From: Myoxocephalus aenaeus
Taxonomy: Eukaryota; Chordata; Actinopteri; Perciformes; Cottidae
DNA: 64,000 nucleotides
Reading direction: 5' to 3'
NCBI GenBank assembly: GCA_038501785.1
Contig: JBAMJR010000003.1
Location: 3,755,501 to 3,819,500, forward strand
Positions 43,227 to 55,504 of this stretch are shown here, piece by piece (position 1 is the stretch's first letter; each line of letters opens with the position of its first letter). A program made the position numbers and the translations under genes. Under the pieces are notes generated by a model. The model made no database searches, was not told the DNA's origin, and saw nothing but the letters and a program-made list of their open reading frames with translations.

Positions 43227-43558
43227 CCGTACTTTTCGGGTTACAAGCCGCTACTACCTTCGGTCAGTGTCCCCGACAGCTCCCCGCTGTAGCCAGCTGG
43301 GGCTCCTGCTAGCGCTCCGTCACTTCCCCGCTAACTTCCGCTAGCTCCCTGAAAACCACCGAAGGTAGCGGGACCAGGCTCGACACCCGACTTGGGCAGA
43401 GGGGACGCGGGCAGTAGCAGCAGCAGCGGGCAGTAGCAGCAGCAGTGGCCGGTAGCAGCAGAAGCGCTAGCTAGCAGCGCTATCTAGCAGCGCTACTAGC
43501 TTGCTACAGCGGGGACAGTGATCAGCCGTAGGAGCGGCTTGTAACCCGAAAAGTACGG
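43227..43558. mobile_element. GC-rich TIR element, copy 1 (332 bp)
   Basis: Ends are perfect inverted repeats: CCGTACTTTTCGGGTTACAA / GCCGCT on the left and AGCGGCTTGTAACCCGAAAA / GTACGG on the right. TA lies on both sides (43225-43226, 43559-43560). The core holds CAGCAG-type clusters and GCTAGC palindromes. Non-coding. Confidence 0.93.
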
Positions 43559-44325
43559 TAAATGTCTAATACCAAATTTTGTATTATCGCTTTGTGAGTA
43601 GAAGTGTTGTCTGTCGTTACTTTTATCAAAATGAGAGAGGGACTGAGATAAAATGGGACTGAGAAATGACTTCATACTACAGACCAAGCTTCTAATTTTT
43701 TTTCTGGGTTGATGCGGCACAAGTTTCTTTCCGGGCTGACGTCTCCTCGTCTGCCTGCGTTGATGTTCCTCCCCTCCGTAAATTAGCAGATCTGCAGCGA
43801 GGGATTGTGGGGTGGATTTCATCTGCGTCTTTCATCCTGGAAACTCTCCCGCTCCCTTGTCACCTCCACTCCTTGCAGCTCTATTTATAACTTGTAACCA
43901 TAACAACCGATCTTTTCCTGTCGCTAGGTGTCTTTGTGCCTCAGATGAAGATAAAATAAAGAATATCAGAGCACGCCCCGAAACTTTTATCAGTGTTGTC
44001 GAAGCCGACGCGGCTCTCACAACATGCTAATGCCGGTAACCGCAGCTATTAGCAGGGATGTATATTCTTATCTTATAGAGAGCGCATCCCGGTGAAATCA
44101 GTGGCTTTGGAAATCGCAGGAACAAATCTGATGCCGCTTTGTTCCTGCGCGATGAATTAATTGACGGCGCTGAAGGGTGGCTGGCAGAGATGAATGAGGC
44201 TTTGAAGAGGAGCACCGGCATCATTGTTTTCTGAAAAGTTTCATCTGCTTTGCATCAGTCTTTGAGAGTTGGATGATAGTTTTCAAGCTCAGATCTGAGG
44301 TGTCTCCTGTCGTCAAGGTTTTGGA

Positions 44326-44366
44326 TGGGAAGCGGGGGAGGGGAGAGGGGGGAGGAGGGGGGGGGT
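44326..44366 (+). repeat. G-rich purine tract, G-quadruplex candidate
   Basis: Several runs of 4-9 G separated by A, AGA or GA: more than four G4 runs within 40 bp on the plus strand. Confidence 0.7.
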
Positions 44367-44502
44367 AGACGACAAGTCGGATGCGTGTTTGAGAGTTTGA
44401 TTAACAAAGAGGCACCTTGTGGTTTGTGGGCCGACTGGATTTGAACACAACACGATGGTTTTATCGCTTTTTCACTTAAGCAATTCAGTCACGTGAGCAT
44501 AG

Positions 44503-44530
<28 letters not shown>
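44503..44530. repeat. (AC)14 microsatellite
   Basis: Perfect dinucleotide tract. Confidence 0.95.
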
Positions 44531-44537
<7 letters not shown>

Positions 44538-45997
44538 CCTCCTCCCATCATGGCATTACACAGAGAAGCAGGTTAGTCTGAACTCACTCTGAGCTCAGCT
44601 GGGGAGTCACGCAGAAACACACCGCGCTGGCAGTTCCCTCTCAGGAGCCGAGGGTAACAGGCGTTTAGCTGACGAGGGGCGAAGCCGTTGTTTGACATCT
44701 CGCCGCTCCCCGCCATCCCGGATCCGTTAGCGCGAGCTAATTGCTCCCAGAGGGACCAATCCCGCGGTCACACCTAAATGAACCTGACCCAAGTGCATTG
44801 TGGGGGTAAGGGGCGAGTCTCTCCTTCGTCGAACGTTGCAGGCAGACGGATTCAAGAACAACTCTTCGGGGTGGGTTTTGGGGCTGTAATCCCCGGCACT
44901 AAGAGTCGAACCCCGAGCTGTTTATTTGCAGCAGAGCACCGACGGGGGAAAAGCTGGGGTCGTAACAGCTGGGGGGGGGGGGGATTAAAAATTATTATCG
45001 AAATCTTATTATTTCCGAATGCGGTCTGACCTTGTTTGTAATGTAATTTGGAGCGCCTTAAAAGATTATGAGGAGATGAGTCATATTTTCTCGTTCTCAA
45101 AATTAGCAAACAGAGTGGTCTGCAGAGTGGAAAAAATTAAAAAGAAAAGAAGACTCAATCCATTTCAATGCCAGTGAAAGGTTGAACAGTTAAAATCCCA
45201 ATCTGTCACTCCGGAATAAATAGGACATGAGAAACATTTATGATGAGCTAAATTTAACAAACGTCTCAAGAAGAAACAAAAAACTAGTAATATCTGCAGA
45301 GTATGAGATATGCCTTTTTTCTATGGTGTCCCTTAAGGTCTCGGTGTCTTATGGTGGTATATTGGAGGGATTTTTGACCATTTCTTTTTCCAATTCTCGA
45401 GTGGTAAAAATATGTTATTACTGCAACAACTTATGAGACATAATCAAGCTTCATAGACTTCCATCATGAACCCTTTTGCACGTTCACAATGTATTTTAAC
45501 CATTCATGTATTCATTATTGTTGATTTATGATTGGATGATTCAGGTTACCAGCTTTCAGATGATGTATACAACACACACTGTTGATCTGCTATCGCCTCC
45601 TAAAGGTGTCCTCCTCCTAAAATGACAAAAAAAAACACTGGATTCAAACTGCCGCTTGGTGATGTCACCGACACGGACCTGATGAAGTGGATCGGGTGTC
45701 CGTCCTTGCGGATTGCGACCTGAACGCGGTATTCAATGCGGATCCGTCACGGTTCCCTGTCCAATTTCTCCGTCGATGTCATCGACTGCATCACAGAGAC
45801 AAAGTGTTTCTGCAGTTACTTAAAACCGCAGACTCAGCTTTCAGCGTCGCATTAATCCCCCGGCCTCGTGTGCACAGATGAAACATTTGTGACAAAGAGA
45901 GCGCCGGTATCAGGCCGCCGCTTGGTGTCAGCTGATGTGTTCAGGAATCGGGTGAGAAATACTTCCAGTGCGTGGAGTGAAGCTCGTGCCATTTCTA

Positions 45998-46055
45998 AGT
46001 GAACTCAAATTCAGACACGCTATGTCATAAAAGTGTGTCTGAATTTGAGTTCACT
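45998..46055. repeat. Perfect 21-bp inverted repeat, 16-bp loop
   Basis: AGTGAACTCAAATTCAGACA plus C (45998-46018) is exactly complementary to 46035-46055. No match continues outside the arms. Confidence 0.95.
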
Positions 46056-46422
46056 CAATTATTCGGTCAGCAGAGGCCGGAGGCCGGGGTGGGAGGGTCC
46101 ACAACGCGCTTTATTAACACGGGAGACTGCTGGTCATTTCCTGTTTCCTACCTACAGTTATTAAAATAGCAATTATTGTAAGATGTCAAAGAACTTATTC
46201 TAATAAAAAAAACATCATCTCTGCCTCACCCACCAAATCGTTTCTGCGACTAAACTATGTTCATAACTATATGTATATTTCCATTTATCCACTTTTAGCT
46301 TTAACCTTTTTTTTCTTCTTCTTTTTTTTATACATAATACAATGTAAGAAGAAAGAAATTATTGATTTCATCAAATGTGTTATGGGAGTAGACATGCAGC
46401 CTCTCATCAGAGTTGTACAGGT

Positions 46423-46453
46423 GTGCGCGCACACACACACACACACACACACA
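46423..46453. repeat. (GC)n(AC)n microsatellite
   Basis: GTGCGCGC followed by 11-12 AC units. Confidence 0.9.
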
Positions 46454-47067
46454 GCTGCCTCAATCATCATTATGCTGCTGCTTTTAAGAAATTTTTAAAA
46501 GAAAAAGAAAGAGAAAGGAAAACCCGAGGTGAGTGAGTGCAGAGCTCTCCACTCTTCCGGTTCGACGCCATTGATTTCTATAAAATCATTGAACACTCCA
46601 CTGTTTACATTAGTAGGGTAGAAACAAGACAGGTGATGTTAAATGTTCTCAGCAGGGCTAATGAGATCTGACAAAAAGGACTCACGTTGCATCTAGTGAG
46701 GATGTTACTGGGCTTAAAGCCGGGGCATTACACGTCTCCTGCCATCTAAGAGCTCTTTGTGTGCGTAGATGAATCTCCACTTCAATTGTATTAGCTCAAA
46801 ATGGAGCAGCTTCCAGAAAAAAATCTCCCCGTTCCCTTTTCATTTGTATTTCAATGCCCTGAGAATGACTACAGCAATAAGCACAGTAGGGCACACAAAC
46901 AGGATTACTGAGTGTGGGCATGCTGAAAACCAACAAATGTGATTTATTTTCCCTGAGAGCCAAAAGTAAGCCTCCAAAAGAAAAACATTTAGTGTAAAGC
47001 TGAAACGTCCCTCTGTGTAACACATGGTAAGCCCATGTAAGCCACAACGTGTGTGTCTAATTTGATA

Positions 47068-47070
<3 letters not shown>

Positions 47071-47100
<30 letters not shown>
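47071..47100. repeat. (TA)15 microsatellite
   Basis: Perfect dinucleotide tract. Confidence 0.95.
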
Positions 47101-47103
<3 letters not shown>

Positions 47104-49796
47104 TGGAGTGGAGTTTTTTGTTTTTTTTTACAATAAAGAGACTATTTCTGTTGCTGTATGCAACACCAACACATTGGGTAAAATTGGAATTCTATATTTG
47201 GCATAGTACACGTGTATATTTTGGATAATATTCCCATAAATTGGTGCATGTCAAATGTTTACACTGTGTGGAAAAAAAAAGCTGGCATCCCTTCCACGAG
47301 AAACCCTAATAAGAGACCTGGGATGTGACGGCATTAGCTGGGTCACCGAGGCGTGGTCCACCTTATTCCAGGGGTTTTGCAGACAGGAAGTGCAGTTTCC
47401 ATAGTGATACCCAAATCTATTCATATTGTGGCTTTGCAAAGCAACACAAAACAGAAGAGTCATTACGAATAACCGAGTGTTCACAATGCCGCAGCCCGAT
47501 CTGTTGAGCTACACGATCTGTTCCAGACCCGCGCCTACCGTTGGGGTGAAGGGATGAAGTTACGTCGCATTTATCCGACTGAAGCTTTCCTCTAAAGTGA
47601 CTTACAACAAGTGCAAGAGCCATGGGAAGTACATGAAGTGCATCAAACGCGCTCACAGGCAAAAATGAGCTCATGGTAACGTTTGTTTCCGAGCTAATTT
47701 TTTGCGTCCATCGCCCACATTTACATCTGAATTGGATGGTTTTCCATATCTCATGCAGCCCAAAGAGAGCGCGCTGTATTCCTTATATTCCTTCGTTTTA
47801 TTTGTTATATTTTGTGCCACAAAATAAGCTTGCCGCTCAACTCGTCCAAAGTTTAGGGACGACGTGGCCAAAACGCACTTCGATCGGCGGCGGTGATGAC
47901 GAAGCATGTGCCGGGACTTCTGGTGGCGAGCCTATGTACCAACAGCCATACAGGTGAAAAAAAAAAAAAAAAAAAAGAACTTCCATAGGCTTTGGAGTCA
48001 AATGTGGACGCTTTGACCTTTGACCCACTTCCCGCTGTAACTTCGCCAACATGTCAAGTCAAAGTTTGAACGACGCTTTAGACTTGGACCTATATTACCG
48101 ATATTGTTGTACGTTTTTTTTGTGTGTAGATGTTACACGTTACCTAGCAGCAGAAATTAGTCTTATTCTACAAATGCATGACTGGAACGCTTTACCTCAA
48201 ATGTGCTGCCAAATGCTGGTTGAGTGCTTTATTTTTTGACTTTTAGACCAGGAGAGCCACACAGGTGTTACATCTTCCAAAAACAGAAAGACAATGACCT
48301 ATTAGCTTATTTTTTTCCTTTTTATTCATTTAATTTAAGTTCTCCTCAGAGTTATTATTCTTAATAGACACATCCACAGCCGTACATTTAAAGTGAACTG
48401 TGGTTGTTCCAGGTTTCGGTCATTAGAGGGCACTCCCAACACTGTGTGCTGGAGCTGGCCTCACACACCGTTTCCCTCTATAGACATATAGTCCATTGAT
48501 TGGCAAGAAAAGTCTCTGTAGTTTAGTGGTTTCAATACTTAATATACGGATTTAAATATTTAAAATTGAACTTTGTGTGAGGTTTCTATTTAACTGTTAT
48601 CTCTTCGAATAACTTAGTGATATCCATAATTAAATTTCTGCTCAATACACTTTGAATTAAGTGATATTCAGCAAGAGAGAGATGGAAATAAGGGTACTAA
48701 TGGAACCGATACTCACAGTGGTAATGACAGATATTCTCTCTGCTGTGTAGAGGTTTATGCTTTTGCGTCTGAATTCATTTCGAAAAGATCTTGTGAGCCG
48801 GAAGACTGGACTATATGGACGTCGGCACATTACTGTGAGGAGGGGGTTACTGTTGTTGAACTCATCTTGGTGGCGGTTAATCTTAATTCCCCGCAAATTA
48901 ATTACGGTTTGATACCACAATGTAACAGAACATATATTTCTTTATACGATACGCAGTATAGTAAAAGCTTAAGACACATTAGACGTATGCATTTTGACAG
49001 GGTCATGAAGCTTCGCTCAGGTACCATAATGCATTGCACACAGTGTTGGTGCTCACAGTCCTAACAACATCTCCTCTGACATGTACCAGTTTGCACCAGC
49101 TGTTGTGGACAACATTTAGGGAAAAAGTGTGTGGAAAAAGGAGGCGACACGAACACTGGCTTGAGCGCACACGGGCCGGTCTGTAATCAGTGCTGGGTGG
49201 CTGATGTGGGAACGGGTGTGAGGTGTCAGGTGACTGGAAAGACTGAGGGCAGCTACACAGCATCGTAACCAAGCAACCAAAACCCAGCACCATGACACAG
49301 CCCCGTCTTTAGAAATGGGACCTTTTCTAGTTGATCATTATTAGACGGACGCTGTGTTATTCAGTCCTCGATAGTACTATTATAGAATGTAACCCTATTG
49401 CATTTCAAAGCAAAATGAGGACGAGAAACTAATAGACCTTCACAGCAACTTTTAATTAATTTGGAGTGCAAAGTATTGGCTATGTCCAGAAAGCACATCA
49501 AACAGCATCAAATAAAACAGGCACCAACGCTCTTATCAGTGCAGGCTGAAAACCAGTAACGTTAACGCATTTAGCACATCCAGCGTCAACCCATTTGAAA
49601 TTATCAAAAGAAAATAACTCGTAGCGCCTACGATATAACAGTATCAACATGTAGAGGCAAAAAAAGACAAAATATAAATAAGAATTGGTACAGAATCATG
49701 AAAACATGATTCAGCAGTAAAAGTAAAAGCCTCACAGATTACTGGAAAACAGAAACACATTCTCAACGACATTAACGTAACCAGCGACTCTACATA

Positions 49797-50108
49797 CCGT
49801 ACTTTTCGGGTTATAGGCCGCTACTGCCTTCGGTCAGTGTCCCCGTTAGCTCCCCGCTGTAGCCAGCTGGGGCTCCTGCTAGCGCTCCGTCACTTCCCCG
49901 CTAACTTCCTCTAGCTCCCTGAAAACCACCGAAGGTAGCGGGACCAGGCTCGACACCCGACTTGGGCAGAGGGGACGCGGGCAGTAGCAGCAGCACCGGC
50001 CGGTAGCAGCAGAAGCGCTACCTAGCAGCGCTACTAGCAGCGCTACTAGCTTGCTACAGCGGGGACACTGATCAGCCGTAGGAGCGGCTTATAACCCGAA
50101 AAGTACGG
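49797..50108. mobile_element. GC-rich TIR element, copy 2 (312 bp)
   Basis: Same ends as copy 1 (CCGTACTTTTCGGGTTATAG and its counterpart), TA on both sides (49795-49796, 50109-50110) and almost identical core. It lacks one CAGCAG cluster (about 20 bp) relative to copy 1. Confidence 0.93.
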
Positions 50109-50197
50109 TATATTATGTTTGTTTTTTTATCACTGGGTTTATCTGATACTTTGTAATGATTCAGAATAAAACAAACAGGAATTTACTTTCATTATCT

Positions 50198-50247
<50 letters not shown>

Positions 50248-53200
50248 TAACAAATAGAAGCGCTGTGTCAACTGGAGGGTTACATTTCCATCATAGCAAA
50301 GAGAACCAACAAGAAAATAAATAACATTGTGTCTCTTAGTAAAAACTCATAATTCAGCATGTTCCGAGTCATGTAACATAACAAGCTGCCCACTGGCTCA
50401 GTTAAGAAGTAAATAATGCAGAGTTCTCTTGCAATGAGCATTCAGCTCTTGTAGTAAAATAATGCTTTCTGCAACATGTGGTAAAACTATACAGACAGGG
50501 ATAAAGTGTGCGACACAGGATGACATTTCCATTTAGTGAGTTTTCTGCATCGAGTAACAATCGTTCAAGAGAGAATTGCGATGCATCTAAGAATCTATTC
50601 CCCCACCCAAACGAGTGACCGATGAGTCACGAGTCCAACGGGTCAGCTGACTGAGAAGTTAACATTGGGGTTCGTTCCCATACAGACGGTAGATAGTGTC
50701 AGACCTGGCCAAGCCGCAGTATCCGATGCTCTGGGAGAGAGAACGCAGCCGTCGTAGACTCATAGTCCAAGTGCTCATGAGACGGAACAAATTCATGTGG
50801 TGACGCCAAAGAGATTCCTTTCAAGCACGTTTTGAGGCTTCAGTCCATGTACTCCACATGCCCAATGGGAATTTGGCGTTGAAAGGCAGGGGTGGGACAG
50901 GATTTTTGGTGCTGAATGTATAATGTTTAGCAGACGCCAATCCAACACAACAAGCAGTATGATGCAGGGCGAAGAAGGAAGACACACTTGGTCAATATAT
51001 GGATCCTTTCTCACTCCTTGCTTCAATGAACTGGCAGTGACACGTTCCATGTTTGAGTGAAGCATGATTCATCTAGTTTAACATGTATCTGCAAGTATAA
51101 TATGCTACTAAGCCAGGTGTCATGATAGAAATAGCCAATGCTTAGAAAGATTTTCATTTTTTTCCTTTAATATTTTTTAATAGTAGCCGATGCAGGCCTA
51201 CGTATTAACAATAATATAAATATTGCTAGTGTCGAGACTTAATTCAATTGAACAATTGTCATTCAGAGTCGAACTGAGATTCAAATGTTTTTTTGCCAAG
51301 CAACATTATTCTTTTCGGTTTCAAATGATGATGGCAATGCTATAATTTGATTGGTCCAACATGTACTTGGTAGAGCACCATCATAATGAATAGCTTGTCT
51401 CCAAGGGTAACGCTCTCCCAGAGCCCTGAAGCCGAGACAATGCTTCCACAAATGTGTCCAAAAACTTTTTTCTTTTTTTTTTACTGTGCACATTTGCTGC
51501 AGTGTCATTTCAGATTATACTTTATTTTACAAAAAGCATGGATACATTTCATTTTTTTTCACTCATTGTGCAAAAAGTCCTTTCAAACCTCAACAGAATT
51601 CATTCAAAATGGAAACCGCTGCCTGCTGTTAGTTAGTGAGCCACACTAAAGTGCACTTTTGCTCCAGACCCGAGAGGAACTTCTGTTCAAATCAATTTTT
51701 GCTTCCCTCTCGGAGGGCTCAGAAGAAATACAAAGTGGTCTGGATCAGAATTACATGCCATTTATAAAAAGTACAAAACTGCTCTCGCTGTGCTGCTAAT
51801 GCAGAATAAATGCTGGTTAATATGGACTTGTATCAGCTGACACTCCTGTCAAAACTCTTGGCAAAGGCATCGACCGCCATCAGGCAGCCAACATGTTTTC
51901 AAAGTCATCCTTCGAGCAAAGCTGGAATGAATAATTACTTTCAGAGTAATTACATTTTTGCACCATTGTTGACTGTGGAGACCCCTCTGACTGTGATCGC
52001 TCAATGCAACACAACTCATTAATGAAATCACCAAACGCTTTCTAATCTTGACAGATTGAATCCCCATGGTTATTAAACATCCTATCCCCTGTCCTTTCCC
52101 CCGGTCTCACAACAGAATCAAACGGCATCTTGTACAGCTCAGTAGGTGCACTTCTAGATTCATTGGTTTAATTACCACTGAGCCCGTCACGGCTTGAAAT
52201 GCATGTGATCGTGGAACTGTCTCAGTAAGTGGCTTTTAAAAAAAATTGAATGGTTTTGGAGTCCTTTTTTATCAGACTATGTTTGAAGCTACGGTGGCCA
52301 TGTTTTAAGGCAAAAAGAAAAGAAATACTCCAGAATTATCAGCCTGAATCAAAAGAAAAGTATCCTGCGGTACAGAAGTGCCTCCCGTCCCCACCAACTG
52401 AGAGCCTGTGGTTTCACTCTACTTGCTTCATCTGTGCTGCATGAGAAGGCTGCGTGGAGTTTACTTTGATCACATTATGCTGGGTAATGAAGTTTAAGAA
52501 TTTCAAAAAAGTTGCTTTCTCGCTGCAATCGAGGGAATTGGCCACGCGGGGTGGGTGGGGAATGTGTATTTTTGCAAATGTAGCGGCCATTGGTTTCCGC
52601 TGTTTTCGCTGAGATGAAAGCGGGTCAGAAACCAGGTGCGTAACATGAAAGGTACGCCGAGCGGTCAGGAGCGTGGCGGGACGCTCTGAGAGCGCGGGGT
52701 CACCGGCGGGGTCCTCGTGTCGTATTCTACCCTTCACTGTGGCCGCACAGCTGCCTCCAGTGACCTTTTCACAGAGCCCTCCGGTCACCTCCGTGTCTAC
52801 AGTACTTCTCCTTCACCTGCACCCGCTCTGCCACATCCTGTCTGCATTCTAATTAGCACACCAGGCCAGCTCGTATGCGGGGTGCAATATCTCAGTGCCC
52901 TCGAATGGAGAGATTAAGAAGAAGAAGAAGAAACCCAACGGCAGTATGCAATTTTTTCTTCTTTTTATAACCGCCAGCCCTCGGGTCAAGCGCCGCGTCC
53001 ACGCGGGAACACACGAGCACAGTAAGAGGAGCGGATAAGGATCACAGGTACAAACCCATTTTTATTTTTAAGCTGAGCACATACCGGAGAGTCTGACAAC
53101 GATATCAGAGGACAATCCGATGATGAGATGAGACGTGCAGCGCCGTGGTCCGTGCTCGCGGTTTCGACACGGAAAGATGGCTCGAGATACAACGACGCCG

Positions 53201-53689
53201 CTGCAGATCGGCTCCAACAATTACCCGAGAATCCCCGACGCATTTTGTGTGGATTCATCCATTCAACGGAGACAAAATCCAGCACTGAATCTTATCTTGG
53301 TTCGGTCTGAGGAGCAAAAGAAAATTCTGGGTAGCCGTGAGAGAGGCAGTGTTTTATCTGTGTCACGGTAAATATACTTCAGAACAAATGCTGACGAATC
53401 GCTGAGGAACGTTGTGTTCCTGTGTGGTAGAAAGGGTGGTTCATGCTTCACCAGATTGTAAGGATACAATACCATGAGCTGTTTCCTTTCTGTTTAATAC
53501 TTTGCATCATTGTTTGTGGTAAAATCCACCTCAAGAACCAACTACATGCTTTTCAGACCAAAAAGAAAAGACAACCCATTATTGATTTAGTTATTAATTG
53601 TTTAGAAAATCTGCTGAGAGCAAACAAGTTCCAATTAAGTTTCATGAACTGAAAATAAGTTGTAAAAGGGTTTAAGTTCACAGACCTGA
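50109..53689. other. Geneless stretch
   Basis: Starts with the (AT)n at 50200-50245; the rest is single-copy-looking non-coding DNA. No exons were recognised. Confidence 0.4.
50200..50245. repeat. (TA)23 microsatellite
   Basis: Perfect dinucleotide tract about 90 bp to the right of copy 2 of the GC-rich element. Confidence 0.95.
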
Positions 53690-54065
53690 CAACGCCGTGG
53701 TAGGCACCTGTCAATCACCTTGTAGCCCCGCCCTAAAGCATCCCCTGCTTTATGGTCTGTTTGACTCTAAATGACCACAATTTACAAAATGAACATCATG
53801 CTGTATTGAAGAAGACTTGAAACTAGAGATTGAGACATAAACTCATGTTTACAATGTTTACTGAGAGAATAAATTAGGGTAGAGTCATTTTCTCATACAC
53901 TTCTACACAATCAGACTTCTATACAATCAGACTTATTTTCCCCATTCAGAGGAGTTGCCCCCTGATGGGCATTAGAAAGAATGCAACTTTATTACGCTTC
54001 CAAATTGCCTTCACTTTTCAGAACCGAAGAGTTGCTGCCTGATTATGACTCCAACAGTAGGACTA
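53690..54065. repeat. Dispersed repeat, copy 2 (longer)
   Basis: Contains ACGCCGTGGTAGGCACCTGT, CGCCCTAAAGCATCCCCTGC, a tandem of ACTTCTA(C/T)ACAATCAG (53903 and 53919) and TTGCCTTCACTTTTCAGAAC. The right half is the reverse complement of 40620-40812. Confidence 0.65.
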
Positions 54066-55253
54066 AAGGAGAACGAGAAGTAACCTGTAGTGGGTGAAAA
54101 GGTAGACAGTCCTTTTACTTTTTTTAAATAAAATAAAGACAACTCCGCCTTATTCTAGTAGATGAACCTGAGAACAAACTATTTTAACACATGAACAGGT
54201 TATGGCTCTTTAAGCTTTGTGCAATTTGAAAAATAAATCCCACCAGAATGCACTTCATTTGCCCTTTAACTGAGCCAGTGGCAATGGGTGGCAGATGGCT
54301 GGCAGCTGGAAGTGAAGCTCCTCTGCTCCTCAATTGGTTCGATACTCATGTCAGAAAATGTAGTTTGCTAGGTGACAGGGATTGTAAAACATGTTTATCT
54401 ATTGGTCTTTATCCAGCAAAGGTTTGATAAAAAGACACAAAATGGCTTTTGTATTTTTTTTCCACCACCTCCACCAGTTTCAAATGGCTTTTTCACTGCA
54501 GGCTTGTGAAGGTGACTGTAAGTCAGCAGGTCTGAGTTATATTTGACGGTTGAAAATAAGAGACAGAAAGTAGCCACAAATTACAGGGTTCTGACACTGT
54601 GTCCATCAAAAGCTATGTTATGCTCAATTGTCCTTTAGAAAGTTGCTCTCAATAACAGCACCGGCAAAATCTTTAAAATGAAACTTTTTTTCCACCGTCT
54701 GTGCAAGGTCAACATGTCTGACAGTACTGTCACAGAACAAAGGACAACAAAGGAAGTGCTGAGTCATCACATTTAATCGATTTCCTCTATTGACTGATGG
54801 GTATGTGTCCACTAATGATTGGTATTGTCAACAACTGTTTTGCCGGTCAAAAGCAATTTCAGGTTCAAAGGATGATGATGATGCATTTCCAATGGGAAAC
54901 TCTTTTTAACTGTACACTGTGCAACGCATTAAACCACCACGGTTTTGAGGAATATTTTGTACATTTTGGGAAATACACTTATTAATGTTCTCACAAAGAG
55001 GTAGATGAGATGATGGAGATCATTCATATATCTGTATAATAAGCATAAAGACAGGCAACAGCTCCTGAAACGGCAGATACTCAAGGGAGTTTCTCGGCTG
55101 CTTCCAGTCCAAAAAAATCCACTGGTTGTTTGGCAGCCTAACAATGATGACAAGACTCAAGAAGGCCTCATAAGTCATTTTTCCCCCCGTAAATTGGCAA
55201 TAGCCATTTCCCGCCCTACCCTCTGATTGGCTACCGTAAAAGTAGTAAGTAAA
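54066..55253. other. Geneless stretch
   Basis: No repeats or exons were recognised beyond short T runs. Confidence 0.4.
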
Positions 55254-55504
55254 TTGGTTACAAGCCGCTACTACCTTCAGTCAGTGTCCCCGTTAGCGCC
55301 CCGCTGTAGCCAGCTAGCGCTCCGCTAGTTCCCCGCTAGCTCCCCGACAACCACAACCAGCCCCGGCTCGACACCCGACTTGGGCAGGGGGGACGCGGGC
55401 AGTGGCGGCGGCGGCGGGGAGCTAGCAGCAGCGCTAGTTAGCGCTGCTCCTAGCTTGCTACAGCGGGAACACTGACCGGATGTAGGAGCGGCTTGTAACC
55501 CGTT
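55254..55504. mobile_element. GC-rich TIR element, copy 3 (diverged, ends damaged)
   Basis: GGTTACAAGCCGCTACTACC on the left and GAGCGGCTTGTAACCCG on the right match the inner terminal repeats of copies 1 and 2, and the core words ACCCGACTTGGGCAG and CTAGCTTGCTACAGCGGG are shared. The outer CCGTACTTTTC part is missing or altered (TACCGTAAAAGTA at 55231). Confidence 0.85.

Larger units (their letters stand above)
43559..45997. other. Geneless stretch with G-rich tracts
   Basis: Contains a purine/G tract (44326-44366), (AC)14 at 44503-44530 and a run of 13 G at 44971-44983. No gene was recognised. Confidence 0.4.
46056..49796. other. Geneless stretch
   Basis: Contains GCGC(AC)n at 46423-46453, (TA)15 at 47071-47100 and a poly-A run at about 47959. 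48400-48480 has repeat-like words but no boundaries. No exons were recognised. Confidence 0.4.

Noticed and set aside
48510..48545. Sequence resembling the start of a tRNA-Val (TCTGTAGTTTAGTGGTTTCA)
   Set aside because: The remainder is AT-rich, without a B box or acceptor stem, so at most a decayed SINE head.
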